Source: Atopobiaceae bacterium
Lineage (GTDB): Bacteria > Actinomycetota > Coriobacteriia > Coriobacteriales > Atopobiaceae
Length of the DNA stretch: 7,406 nucleotides
Reading direction: 5' to 3'
NCBI GenBank assembly: GCA_017510875.1
Contig: JAFWLX010000018.1
Location: 1 to 7,406 of the forward strand
Positions 1 to 5,527 of this stretch are shown here, one piece after another; the stretch's first letter is position 1; each line of letters begins with the position of its first letter. The notes beneath the pieces were generated by a model. That model made no database searches. It was not told where the DNA came from and saw only the letters and a list, made by a program, of their open reading frames with translations. The translations under genes and the position numbers were made by a program.

Positions 1-165
1 AGGCGGTTGCCAGAGTAGTCACGCACAAAACCGCAGGTCGTTCGAAGCTGATGTTTGGCAGGTGCCTTTACTTACAGTGCATATCGGCAACATCGTCCAT
101 CAGGCACCTGAGATCCAGCCGTCCCGCATGTCAACGGAAACGTCCCCCTGTCACACAGGCCGGAC
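1..165. other. Gene-free leader upstream of the first operon
   Basis: I see no convincing gene here. One reading frame stays open across the stretch but has no start with a ribosome binding site and no recognisable protein sequence. A 9-base inverted repeat (CAGGTGCCT at 59-67 and its complement at 102-110) could form a stem with a 34-base loop. It may be the trailer of a gene lying left of the window or part of a dispersed repeat. With the operators at 166-346, the whole of 1-369 is non-coding. Confidence 0.4.
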
Positions 166-194
166 TTACTCACAACCTTGTCCATTGTGAGTAA
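166..194. promoter_or_regulatory. Operator-like dyad A1 (TTACTCACAA N9 TTGTGAGTAA)
   Basis: A perfect 10-base inverted repeat (166-175 and 185-194) with a 9-base spacer, centred at 180. Its core CTCACAA/TTGTGAG recurs in dyad A2, centred 63 bases downstream. That distance is close to six helical turns, so both would lie on the same face of the DNA. The symmetry and spacing suggest sites for a dimeric DNA-binding protein, perhaps cooperating by looping. The protein is unknown; the HTH product of this operon is the obvious candidate. Confidence 0.55.
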
Positions 195-226
195 ATCGGC
201 GGAACGCAACTGGGCATTTATCCCAG

Positions 227-259
227 ATCTGCTCACAACATACCTTATTGTGAGTAGAT
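227..259. promoter_or_regulatory. Operator-like dyad A2 (ATCTGCTCACAA N9 TTGTGAGTAGAT)
   Basis: Arms 227-238 and 248-259 pair at 11 of 12 positions, with the same 9-base spacer as dyad A1 and the same CTCACAA core. The centre is at 243, about 63 bases from the centres of both A1 (180) and B1 (305.5). It lies about 75 bases before the promoter -35 box, so it is an upstream rather than a core-promoter site. Confidence 0.55.
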
Positions 260-296
260 TCTCGCAAGGATCCCTCCCCTCCGTCGCACGTAAGTC

Positions 297-314
297 ATAT
301 CACCACGGTGATAT
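297..314. promoter_or_regulatory. Operator-like palindrome B1 (ATATCACC AC GGTGATAT)
   Basis: A perfect 8-base palindrome with a 2-base centre, just upstream of the -35 box at 318-323. It shares the TATCAC/GTGATA half-site with palindrome B2, centred 29 bases downstream. A short, near-contiguous palindrome of this type is typical of small HTH repressors and differs from the widely spaced A1 and A2 dyads. Confidence 0.6.
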
Positions 315-317
315 TTC

Positions 318-346
318 TTGTTATAGTATCACTCTAGTGATACAAT
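318..346 (+). promoter_or_regulatory. Promoter of the DUF3990-HTH operon with embedded operator B2
   Basis: The -35 box TTGTTA (318-323) and -10 box TACAAT (341-346) are separated by exactly 17 bases. The space between them is filled by a perfect palindrome, GTATCACT CT AGTGATAC, at 326-343, which runs into the -10 box. A protein bound there would block RNA polymerase directly, so the operon is probably repressed, most likely by its own HTH product. Transcription should start near 353, leaving a short leader that carries the ribosome binding site GGAAGGA (357-363). Confidence 0.7.
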
Positions 347-369
347 CTAGTCGGCTGGAAGGACAAACG

Positions 370-1062
370 ATGGACAAGCTCATTACCATTTACCACGGCT
401 CAAGGCAGATTGTCGAAGCGCCTACCTTTGGCCTGGGAAGAAAGAACAATGACTTTGGCCTGGGCTTCTACTGCACCGAGAGTAACGATCTTGCGAAGGA
501 ATGGGCCGTCTCCTCCCTGAGCGACGGCTTTTCGAACCGCTATACGTTGGACACGGAGCATCTGAACACGCTGAGGCTGAACAGCCCGGACTATACCATT
601 CTCAATTGGATCGCTGTCCTTGTGAATCATCGCCTTTTCAGCATCAAGACCCCAATCGCAAGGAGAGCAAAGCGATACCTGACTGAACGCTTCGGAATCA
701 ATGTGAACGCATATGACCTGATTACAGGCTATAGGGCCGACGATTCCTACTTCGACTTTGCCGAAGCCTTCCTGAACAACGCAATCACGGTGGAACAGCT
801 GTCCTCTGCCATGCGCCTTGGAAAGCTGGGGGAACAGATTGTGCTCAAGTCACCGTTTGCCTTCTCGAAGATTACGTACGAGGGGTTCGAGGTTGCCGAG
901 AAGGATCGATTCTACGTCCTGCGCAAAGCCAGGAACGACGAAGCCAACCAGGCATACCTGGATATACAAGAGGAGGAAGGCGACGGCCTGTTTATCCAAG
1001 ACATCCTGAGAGGAGGCATCACCAATGACGATCCGCGCATACCAAGAAACGTATCTGAATAA
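370..1062 (+). CDS. DUF3990 family protein, putative ADP-ribosyltransferase-type toxin
   Basis: 230 residues, probably cytoplasmic, with no signal peptide or membrane segment. The conserved DUF3990 pattern is visible: YHGS at 8-11, NNDFGLGFYCTES at 26-38, KEWA at 43-46, NHR at 86-88, YDLITGYRADDSYF at 115-128 and GEQIVLKS at 154-161. From memory, the family is grouped with ADP-ribosyltransferase folds and often sits beside small regulators in toxin-antitoxin-like operons. On that reading H9, the DFGxGFY stretch and E155 would line the NAD site, but this is inference. The ATG at 370 is chosen because GGAAGGA lies 6 bases before it and the operator-bearing promoter ends at 346. The frame is open further upstream, but only through the operators. 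The last 38 bases overlap the next gene, which implies translational coupling. The usual DUF3791 companion is not seen. Family assignment is fairly sure; target and activity are unknown. Confidence 0.8.
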   Translation: MDKLITIYHGSRQIVEAPTFGLGRKNNDFGLGFYCTESNDLAKEWAVSSLSDGFSNRYTLDTEHLNTLRLNSPDYTILNWIAVLVNHRLFSIKTPIARRAKRYLTERFGINVNAYDLITGYRADDSYFDFAEAFLNNAITVEQLSSAMRLGKLGEQIVLKSPFAFSKITYEGFEVAEKDRFYVLRKARNDEANQAYLDIQEEEGDGLFIQDILRGGITNDDPRIPRNVSE

Positions 1063-1666
1063 AGCGCAGTCCGCACTGGGCGACGCCTTCGATTACGCCA
1101 TCAATACCTGTGGCATCCCTGGCGAAGACTTCATAAAGCTCTTCACGGTAAGCTCGGTTAGCAAGCGGATTGAAAATGGCGAACCAGCCCTCCTTGCCGG
1201 AAAGAGCGGAATCGAGATTGCGGTAGATGTTGTGCTTGAGACGTCTGGCAAACAATTGGACCAGCAGCCACGGGAGCGCTTTGGAAGGTCGCGGGAGTAT
1301 TGGATTGGCTGGGCAATCTGCTATTACCAATGGTTCTCCGCGAGAAGCTTCGGCGACATCTTTGAGGCTCTCCCCTACGACGATTTGCAGAACATGTACT
1401 ACACGCTTCATGAAGCCGACATCTTGAAGTTCGTCAGCATCGCAGACGAGCGGATCAGGGCGCACTTCAAGGATACGAACCTGAAGCGCGTCCGCACCTC
1501 CTACGGCTGCACGCAGGCTGAGCTTGCAAGACGCTCTGGCGTATCCCTTCGCTCCATCCAAATGTATGAGCAGAGGAACAAGGACATCAACAAGGCAAGC
1601 GCCGAAGCACTTTACCGCATTTCAAGAGTCCTTGGCTGCACTATTGAGGAGCTTCTTGAGAAGTGA
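1025..1666 (+). CDS. HTH (XRE-type) regulator, likely antitoxin/autorepressor of the DUF3990 protein
   Basis: 213 residues. The N-terminal part (about 8-135) matches a pattern I recall from regulators next to DUF3990 genes: YLNKAQSALGDAFDYAI at 10-26, then GKSGIEIAVDVV at 59-70, EYWIGWAICYYQWFS at 91-105 and YTLHEADILKFV at 126-137. The C-terminal part (about 152-212) is a Cro/CI-type helix-turn-helix, with TQAELARRSGVSLRSIQMYE at 163-182 as the DNA-reading segment. The start overlaps the upstream gene by 38 bases and has the ribosome binding site GAGAGGAGG (1008-1016) 8 bases before ATG, inside the upstream coding sequence. Likely role: bind the palindromes at 297-343, repress the operon and perhaps neutralise the DUF3990 protein through its N-terminal part. 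An alternative is a pure regulator with no antitoxin activity. Confidence 0.75.
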   Translation: MTIRAYQETYLNKAQSALGDAFDYAINTCGIPGEDFIKLFTVSSVSKRIENGEPALLAGKSGIEIAVDVVLETSGKQLDQQPRERFGRSREYWIGWAICYYQWFSARSFGDIFEALPYDDLQNMYYTLHEADILKFVSIADERIRAHFKDTNLKRVRTSYGCTQAELARRSGVSLRSIQMYEQRNKDINKASAEALYRISRVLGCTIEELLEK

Positions 1667-1685
1667 TCGTCCAGCACCACGCCCG

Positions 1686-1792
1686 AAAACCGTGCGCAAA
1701 CTCGCTCTGGGCGGATGCGGAACTGTGCGCAATTCTCGCCCAGATTTGCGCACAGTTTCGTATCGGCCGAGAGCGGGTTTGCGCACAGTTTT
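1686..1792. repeat. 107-base long-stem palindromic element
   Basis: Bases 1686-1732 pair with 1746-1792 around a 13-base loop. I count 41 Watson-Crick pairs, 3 G-T wobbles and 3 mismatches over 47 positions. Each arm contains the core GTGCGCAA twice, 33 bases apart (1692 and 1725 on one arm, the complements at 1746 and 1779 on the other), so the arm itself looks like a duplication. The element begins 20 bases after the HTH stop codon, and the right arm ends in a T run (1789-1793). A transcript would therefore fold into a very stable hairpin that could terminate or protect the DUF3990-HTH mRNA. It could equally be a REP- or MITE-like mobile palindrome. I see no clear promoter for the next gene in 1793-1889. 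Confidence 0.7.
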
Positions 1793-1889
1793 TGATGTGG
1801 CCATCCTGCTACCCGCCGCAAACCTGGTGTCCAACCGCTATCGTAGACTGGCGAACGCAAGAGAGCGCACCCGACGAAAGGAAGGCCAC

Positions 1890-3059
1890 ATGAAGGCTCA
1901 GATCGAAGACGACGTGCTTAACGTCAGCCTTGAAGGTCGCATTGATGCAAACACCGTCAATGAGGTTGAGCGCATAATTATGTCAGAGCTTGACAAGGGC
2001 GGTGCGCAGCGCGTTGTGATCGATGCGGGCGAGCTCAGCTACATCTCGAGCGCCGGCCTGCGCATCATCATGAAGCTGCTCAAGCGGGTGGGCGACATCA
2101 CGATCATCGACGCCTCGCCCGAGGTATACGACATCTTTGAGATGACGGGCTTTACCCAGATGATGGACGTGCGTCGTGCGATGCGCGCGCTGCAGGTTGA
2201 CGGCCTGGAGGTCATTGGCAAGGGCGCCAACGGAAAGGTGTACCGCCTGGACCAGGAGCGCATCGTCAAAACCTACAACCCCATAACCAACACACCCGAG
2301 AAGATTGCGCGCGAGAAGCAGGTGGCCCGCACGGCCTTTGTTGCCGGCGTGCCTTCGGCGCTTTCGTTCGAGATGGTGCGCGTGGGCGACGGGTACGGCA
2401 TTGTCTATGAGATGGTCGATGCCAAGACGCTGGGCAAGGTGATTGCCAGCGACCCCGAGCACCTTGAGGAGTACGCCACGCGCATGGCGCAGATGCTCAA
2501 GGAGCTGCACGCCACCACATTTGAGCCGGGCGCGCTGCCCGACGCCCGCCTTGGCCTGCACACCTGGGTGGACATTGCCGAGCGCAGCGGATACTACCAA
2601 CCGGAAGTCATCGCGACGGCGCACAGGCTGGCGGACTCCATCCCGCCGCGCAACACCTTTATCCACGGCGACTTCCACCCCGGCAACATCATGGTGGTAG
2701 ACGACGAGTTCCTGCTCATTGACATGGGCGACGCCTCAGTGGGAGACCCTCTCATCGATCTGATTGGCTCTTACCAGATCATGAGGGTCGTGGCCGAGCA
2801 TCCCGGCGGCACGGAGCGCTACATGGGACTGACCTCACAGCAGTCCATCCGCGTGTGGGACACCTTTATCCGCGCGTACCTGGGCACCAACGACCCTGCG
2901 CAGATCGAAGCCGTGGAACGCAAGCTGCGGTTCTATATGATCTTGCGCAGCATGGCCGGCGTCACGTTCTCAGAGGTGCTCAGTGACGACCAGCGCCAGC
3001 AGTATGCCGACTCCATATCCGAGGCTTTGATGGCGGGGATGGACCGGCTGGGGCTGTGA
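1890..3059 (+). CDS. STAS domain fused to an aminoglycoside-phosphotransferase-like kinase
   Basis: 389 residues, cytoplasmic. Residues 1-100 form a STAS domain of the anti-sigma-factor-antagonist type, with SYISSAGLRII at 50-60; S54 aligns with the serine phosphorylated in SpoIIAA/RsbV. The kinase-like part follows: VIGKGANGKVY at 108-118 (nucleotide loop), K127 in IVKTY (likely ATP-binding lysine), HGDFHPGNIMV at 259-269 (D261 catalytic base, N266 metal ligand) and LIDMGD at 276-281 (D278 metal ligand). These match the APH/choline-kinase type family, and I recall a paralogous phosphotransferase family (TIGR02172) in gut bacteria with this look. The ATG at 1890 is chosen for AAAGGAAGG at 1877-1885 and because the STAS fold begins at once. 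In-frame starts further upstream would run through the palindromic element and the HTH gene. The gene stands alone. The substrate is unknown; antibiotic resistance should not be assumed, and signalling is at least as likely. Confidence 0.85.
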   Translation: MKAQIEDDVLNVSLEGRIDANTVNEVERIIMSELDKGGAQRVVIDAGELSYISSAGLRIIMKLLKRVGDITIIDASPEVYDIFEMTGFTQMMDVRRAMRALQVDGLEVIGKGANGKVYRLDQERIVKTYNPITNTPEKIAREKQVARTAFVAGVPSALSFEMVRVGDGYGIVYEMVDAKTLGKVIASDPEHLEEYATRMAQMLKELHATTFEPGALPDARLGLHTWVDIAERSGYYQPEVIATAHRLADSIPPRNTFIHGDFHPGNIMVVDDEFLLIDMGDASVGDPLIDLIGSYQIMRVVAEHPGGTERYMGLTSQQSIRVWDTFIRAYLGTNDPAQIEAVERKLRFYMILRSMAGVTFSEVLSDDQRQQYADSISEALMAGMDRLGL

Positions 3060-3092
3060 GTGTTGCATTACCTGCACGACAGGAGTGACGAC

Positions 3093-3142
3093 GCGACATG
3101 ATGTCGCACGCGTGTCGCGACATTGTCGCATGGCGCGACACG
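3093..3142. repeat. Cluster of six GCGACA/TGTCGC motifs forming nested dyads
   Basis: GCGACA or its complement occurs six times within 48 bases (starting at 3093, 3102, 3113, 3117, 3124 and 3135). Together they make a palindrome GCGACAT G ATGTCGC (3093-3107), a perfect TGTCGCGACA (3113-3122) and a 9-base inverted repeat CGTGTCGCG/CGCGACACG (3111-3119 and 3134-3142, 14-base spacer). It starts 33 bases after the STAS-kinase stop codon. The second stem could act as a terminator, but no T run follows it. A multi-copy protein-binding site is the other possibility. Confidence 0.5.
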
Positions 3143-3153
3143 TGAACAGCTCG

Positions 3154-3277
3154 CACAAGAAAGTGCGTAATCATTATCGGTTTAGTTCTTGATGATTCGA
3201 GCAAACATGCAGGTCGGTAGCCTGCCAATCCTAAACGAGGTGCCACGTCCCCTCAGATGATTACGCACTTTCGTGTG
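3154..3277. repeat. 124-base element with 21-base inverted ends
   Basis: The ends, 3154-3174 and 3257-3277, are inverted repeats matching at 20 of 21 positions, including a perfect 16-base core GAAAGTGCGTAATCAT. Inside are a second short stem (GTTTAG 3180-3185 with CTAAAC 3231-3236) and a third (GCAGG 3209-3213 with CCTGC 3221-3225, 7-base loop), so the stems nest. No direct duplication flanks the ends and there is no internal gene. It could be a MITE-like non-autonomous element or a transcribed structured RNA. Confidence 0.6.
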
Positions 3278-3303
3278 GAAATGCCATAGCTTACCTTGGA
3301 AGA

Positions 3304-3327
3304 CCATCCCACCTACGGGATTGGGAC
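3304..3327 (+). repeat. Short dispersed repeat, copy 1
   Basis: The stretch from CCATCCCACC to GGATTGGGAC matches the copy at 6501-6527 at 20 of 24 positions once a 3-base insertion (GTA) in the other copy is allowed. All four differences are transitions, as expected of two decayed copies of one sequence. Both copies have the same orientation and lie in gene-free DNA. Function is unknown. Confidence 0.45.
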
Positions 3328-3419
3328 CCACTCCCCCAGGCTGCCTCGCAACCGGACGATGCCGCCAGACAAGGGCCACGCCCAGAAAACTCTGCGCAGA
3401 CCTGCTCCTGGCGTTTGTG

Positions 3420-3643
3420 GGCCCGTCCGTCAAATCGTCGCTACTCTTCGTTAGTTTGCCGTACGACCGACTGCCAGTCCGTCGGACTGACGCTACTTGC
3501 CTCGAATCTGGACAAAGTAGCGTCAATTCGACGGACGGGCCATCCGCCGTACGCCTAGATATCCAAGAGTGGCGTCAATCTGACGGACGGGCCATCTACC
3601 GTACGCCCAGACTACCAAGAATGGCGTCGATTCAACGGGCCGA
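3420..3643. repeat. 52-base-period repeat array, two inverted plus three direct units
   Basis: A unit with the core GTAGCGTCAATTCGACGG followed by ACGGGCC starts at 3517, 3569 and (partial, degenerate) 3621 on the plus strand. On the minus strand it starts at 3496 and 3444. Every step is exactly 52 bases. The stretch between cores is also conserved (CCGTACG and CCAAGA). The two orientations mirror each other around 3506.5, so 3420-3496 can pair with 3517-3593; I count 60 Watson-Crick pairs and 3 wobbles over 77 positions, with a 20-base centre at 3497-3516. The period is close to five helical turns. There is no Cas gene and repeat and spacer drift together, so this is not CRISPR. Role unknown: a protein-binding array, a structured RNA or a dispersed palindromic element. 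Confidence 0.7.
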
Positions 3644-3793
3644 CAGCATGCGGCTGCTGACGAGGCTTCTCGAGGCCTCGCAGGCGTTTCTGGAACTGCT
3701 CCGGCAGCGCGGGGAGAATAACGGCAATGCTAGAGGGATGCGCCCAAGGCAGCGGGAAACCGTGCGTGGCCCGCGACGGCCCCTGAGGCAGCA

Positions 3794-3842
3794 GGGCGTT
3801 TTACATCCACGCTCGCATGTTACGCTTGAGCGAAAAACGCCC
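3794..3842 (-). terminator. Stem-loop downstream of the surface operon, possible terminator
   Basis: GGGCGTTTT (3794-3802) pairs with AAAACGCCC (3834-3842), and inside it CGCTC (3810-3814) pairs with GAGCG (3828-3832), giving a two-part stem with an asymmetric internal loop. It lies about 87 bases beyond the stop codon of the last surface gene and is the nearest such nested stem. No T run follows on the minus strand, so factor-independent termination is only possible, not shown. It may also serve as an mRNA 3' end stabiliser. Confidence 0.35.
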
Positions 3843-3928
3843 CTAAAACCAGTCCGCGGCGGACACCCGGAGCTTGACCCCCATGTGTTCGCCGCGACCC
3901 TATTCCAACTTATATAGAAGCTGCTGGC

Positions 3929-4816
3929 TTAGCCGTTGGTCTTCATGTGCCTGTGACGGCTCGTGTCGCCCACGACCTTCTTGCGCATCCTCGTGCTTGC
4001 CGCAATCAGGATGACGGTCACCACCAGCAGCACCGCACCGCCAATCATGCAGTAAATCAGTATGCGCTCTATAACCGTAATGCCAAAGTGGTAGAAGTAC
4101 TGCGGCGCCAGGCCAAGGCCGGCATAGAACTTGGAGACGTACAGCGCGCACGGCACGATAAAACTCATGAGCGCAGCACCTCCCGTGGCGTACGCATAGT
4201 AGCGCATTGCACGGTAAAGGTAATCGTGCAGGCGCGAAATCAGCACCGCAAGCAAGACGCACAGCAGCGCCACACCCACAGTACCCGCAATCGCCCAGGT
4301 CAGCACCTTACTGCGATACTGCGCGATGGTGCTCAAACCCGGCAGCTGCACCTCCTTGGTATAGATCCCCATGATCTCGTCCACATACGACGTGGCTATC
4401 TGTCGAGTTTCGTCGGTCTCCTCGACACCGTCTGCCGCAAACGAGTCAAGCACGTTTTGCGTCAGCTTCTCGCGCATGCTAGTCAGATCGGGTTCGTAGG
4501 TCGTGCCGTCAAAGGCGGCTTTTACGTAGCCCTGCGAGTCGACCTTAACCTTGTCCTGGGTAAAGACCCCCTCCAGCACAGACGCATTGATGCCCGTAGG
4601 CGTCGTGTAATAACGCGTCTGGTCATTGATGTCATTCAGCAGGTAGCCATAGTAGTTGCTGTCAAAGAAGGAAAGAAAGCTGGTTTTGGGCAGCACGCCC
4701 AATTCAAGCACCAACAGCGCCACCAGGGCTACCAGCAGCAGCGACAGAAAGAAGCTAAAGATGTAGCTAACCACACTGCGACCGGCCCCATCGCTTTCGT
4801 AGCTGTATGAGCTCAT
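3929..4816 (-). CDS. Four-helix membrane protein with a large outside domain, sortase-operon accessory
   Basis: 295 residues; I do not recognise the family. Predicted layout by hydrophobicity: a short N-terminal tail, a first membrane helix at about 16-40, a hydrophilic domain at about 45-168 probably outside the cell, then helices at about 171-193, 211-230 and 252-274, and a basic cytoplasmic tail (STRMRKK at 274-280). The outside domain is rich in Asp, Thr and Tyr and shows no catalytic motif I know. The start is firm: AAGGAGGG ends 7 bases before ATG, and only 3 bases separate it from the sortase stop codon, so the two genes are co-transcribed and probably coupled. The position suggests a role in presenting or processing the sortase substrate or in sensing envelope state, but this is inference only. 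Confidence 0.75.
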   Translation of the reverse strand: MSSYSYESDGAGRSVVSYIFSFFLSLLLVALVALLVLELGVLPKTSFLSFFDSNYYGYLLNDINDQTRYYTTPTGINASVLEGVFTQDKVKVDSQGYVKAAFDGTTYEPDLTSMREKLTQNVLDSFAADGVEETDETRQIATSYVDEIMGIYTKEVQLPGLSTIAQYRSKVLTWAIAGTVGVALLCVLLAVLISRLHDYLYRAMRYYAYATGGAALMSFIVPCALYVSKFYAGLGLAPQYFYHFGITVIERILIYCMIGGAVLLVVTVILIAASTRMRKKVVGDTSRHRHMKTNG

Positions 4817-4819
4817 GCG

Positions 4820-5515
4820 CTATCCCTCCTTCCACACCACGTCTAGGCCAGCCGTGCGGTCGGCAAACACCACCAAGCGATCGGTCTTGCGTCCCGAAAT
4901 TGCATAGAACGGGTAGCAGGTATACATGATCAGCTCTTCGTAGTCCTGCGTTGCCTTGCCGTTGACCAGTTCCTCAAGGTCGTTCTCGTTCCAGACCTCT
5001 ATCTGCCTAATGGTGTACTCGTAGTCGCAGTAGTTGGTGCCAAACTTGATGACATCGCCCACCTCGGCGTACTGCAGGCAGTTGAAGTCGGTCATGTTGT
5101 GGCCGGCAAGAAGAATCATCGAGCCATAGCCCGCGGGCTTGCTGATAATCGACTGGCCGGCACCATAGTCCAGAATCTCGTCGGAGTCGTGCCAGAAGAC
5201 CGGGCAGTCAAGGCCGATGCGCTCGCAGGTTATCTGGCCGTACTGCTCGCCTTCCTCGGGAAAGTGCAACGTGGAACCATCGATAGTCTGGCCCGACGCC
5301 GCATCGGCCTTGATGGCATCGGGGTCATAAATGACGGAGAGCTTTGAGTTGAAGTTGGGCGCCTCGCTTGCAATGAAGAGTGACGACATCGATGATGCCG
5401 CGCGCCAGACCGGTGCAAACGCGATTGCCAACACCAAGTATCCCAGAACACAAAAAACGACTGGCACACCAAGGTATGCCAGTCGCCTTAAGGTTCTGCT
5501 AGATGCGGAACCCAT
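4820..5515 (-). CDS. Class D-like sortase
   Basis: 231 residues. A sortase cleaves a C-terminal sorting signal and joins the protein to cell-wall peptidoglycan through a cysteine thioester. The N-terminal membrane helix (about 12-35) anchors the enzyme with its catalytic domain outside. The triad is visible: H139 in LLAGHN (135-140), C200 in MYTCYPFY (197-204) and R213 in KTDRLVV (210-216). The TCYPF context is what I know from class D sortases rather than the TLxTCTP of pilus (class C) enzymes. AAGG at 5521-5524 lies 5 bases before the ATG. The gene starts 12 bases after the stop of the small surface-protein gene and ends 3 bases before the membrane-protein gene, so it is the middle gene of a tight operon. 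Its likely main substrate is the product of the gene just upstream. The class is inferred from the motif alone. Confidence 0.85.
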   Translation of the reverse strand: MGSASSRTLRRLAYLGVPVVFCVLGYLVLAIAFAPVWRAASSMSSLFIASEAPNFNSKLSVIYDPDAIKADAASGQTIDGSTLHFPEEGEQYGQITCERIGLDCPVFWHDSDEILDYGAGQSIISKPAGYGSMILLAGHNMTDFNCLQYAEVGDVIKFGTNYCDYEYTIRQIEVWNENDLEELVNGKATQDYEELIMYTCYPFYAISGRKTDRLVVFADRTAGLDVVWKEG

Positions 5516-5527
5516 ATCTACCTTAGA

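Larger units (their letters stand above)
3060..3928. other. Gene-free, structure-rich intergenic region (about 870 bases)
   Basis: I find no supported gene here. The longest open frame (3273-3917, plus strand) has no ribosome binding site at its start, runs through the repeat array and reads as low-quality protein. The region separates two convergent units: the STAS-kinase gene ends at 3059 on the plus strand and the surface operon ends at 3929 on the minus strand. It contains, in order, a GCGACA/TGTCGC cluster, a 124-base element with inverted ends, a short dispersed repeat, a 52-base-period palindromic array and a stem-loop. Smaller perfect palindromes also occur, such as TCTGCGCAGA (3391-3400) and GTCCGC G GCGGAC (3852-3864). 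Confidence 0.6.

Noticed and set aside
178..369. Possible N-terminal extension of the DUF3990 protein
   Set aside because: The frame is open, but it runs through the operators and promoter, has no ribosome binding site at its start, and the family fold begins right after the ATG at 370.
1524..1889. Possible N-terminal extension of the STAS-kinase protein
   Set aside because: It would overlap the HTH gene and translate the 107-base hairpin; a good ribosome binding site and the STAS fold both point to 1890.
1983..2678. Long minus-strand open frame (231 codons) antisense to the STAS-kinase gene
   Set aside because: It is a shadow of a GC-rich gene; the His/Arg/Val-rich product has no domain pattern and no ribosome binding site.
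1890..3059. Aminoglycoside resistance gene
   Set aside because: The kinase motifs fit the wide APH-like fold, but the STAS fusion and isolated chromosomal setting point to another substrate or to signalling; nothing in the sequence shows drug specificity.
3134..3150. parS-like site around CACGTGAA
   Set aside because: Outside the CACGTG core it matches the parS consensus poorly (about 9 of 16), and nothing nearby suggests a partition or origin locus.
3420..3643. CRISPR array
   Set aside because: Units occur in both orientations, the stretches between cores are conserved rather than unique, and there are no cas genes.
3273..3917. Plus-strand open frame of 214 codons in the intergenic region
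   Set aside because: It crosses the palindromic array, is rich in Pro and Arg, starts inside the 124-base element and has no ribosome binding site.
3947..4810. Plus-strand open frame of 287 codons antisense to the membrane protein
   Set aside because: The minus-strand frame has a strong ribosome binding site, operon spacing and clear membrane helices; the plus-strand product is a His/Arg/Gln-rich shadow.
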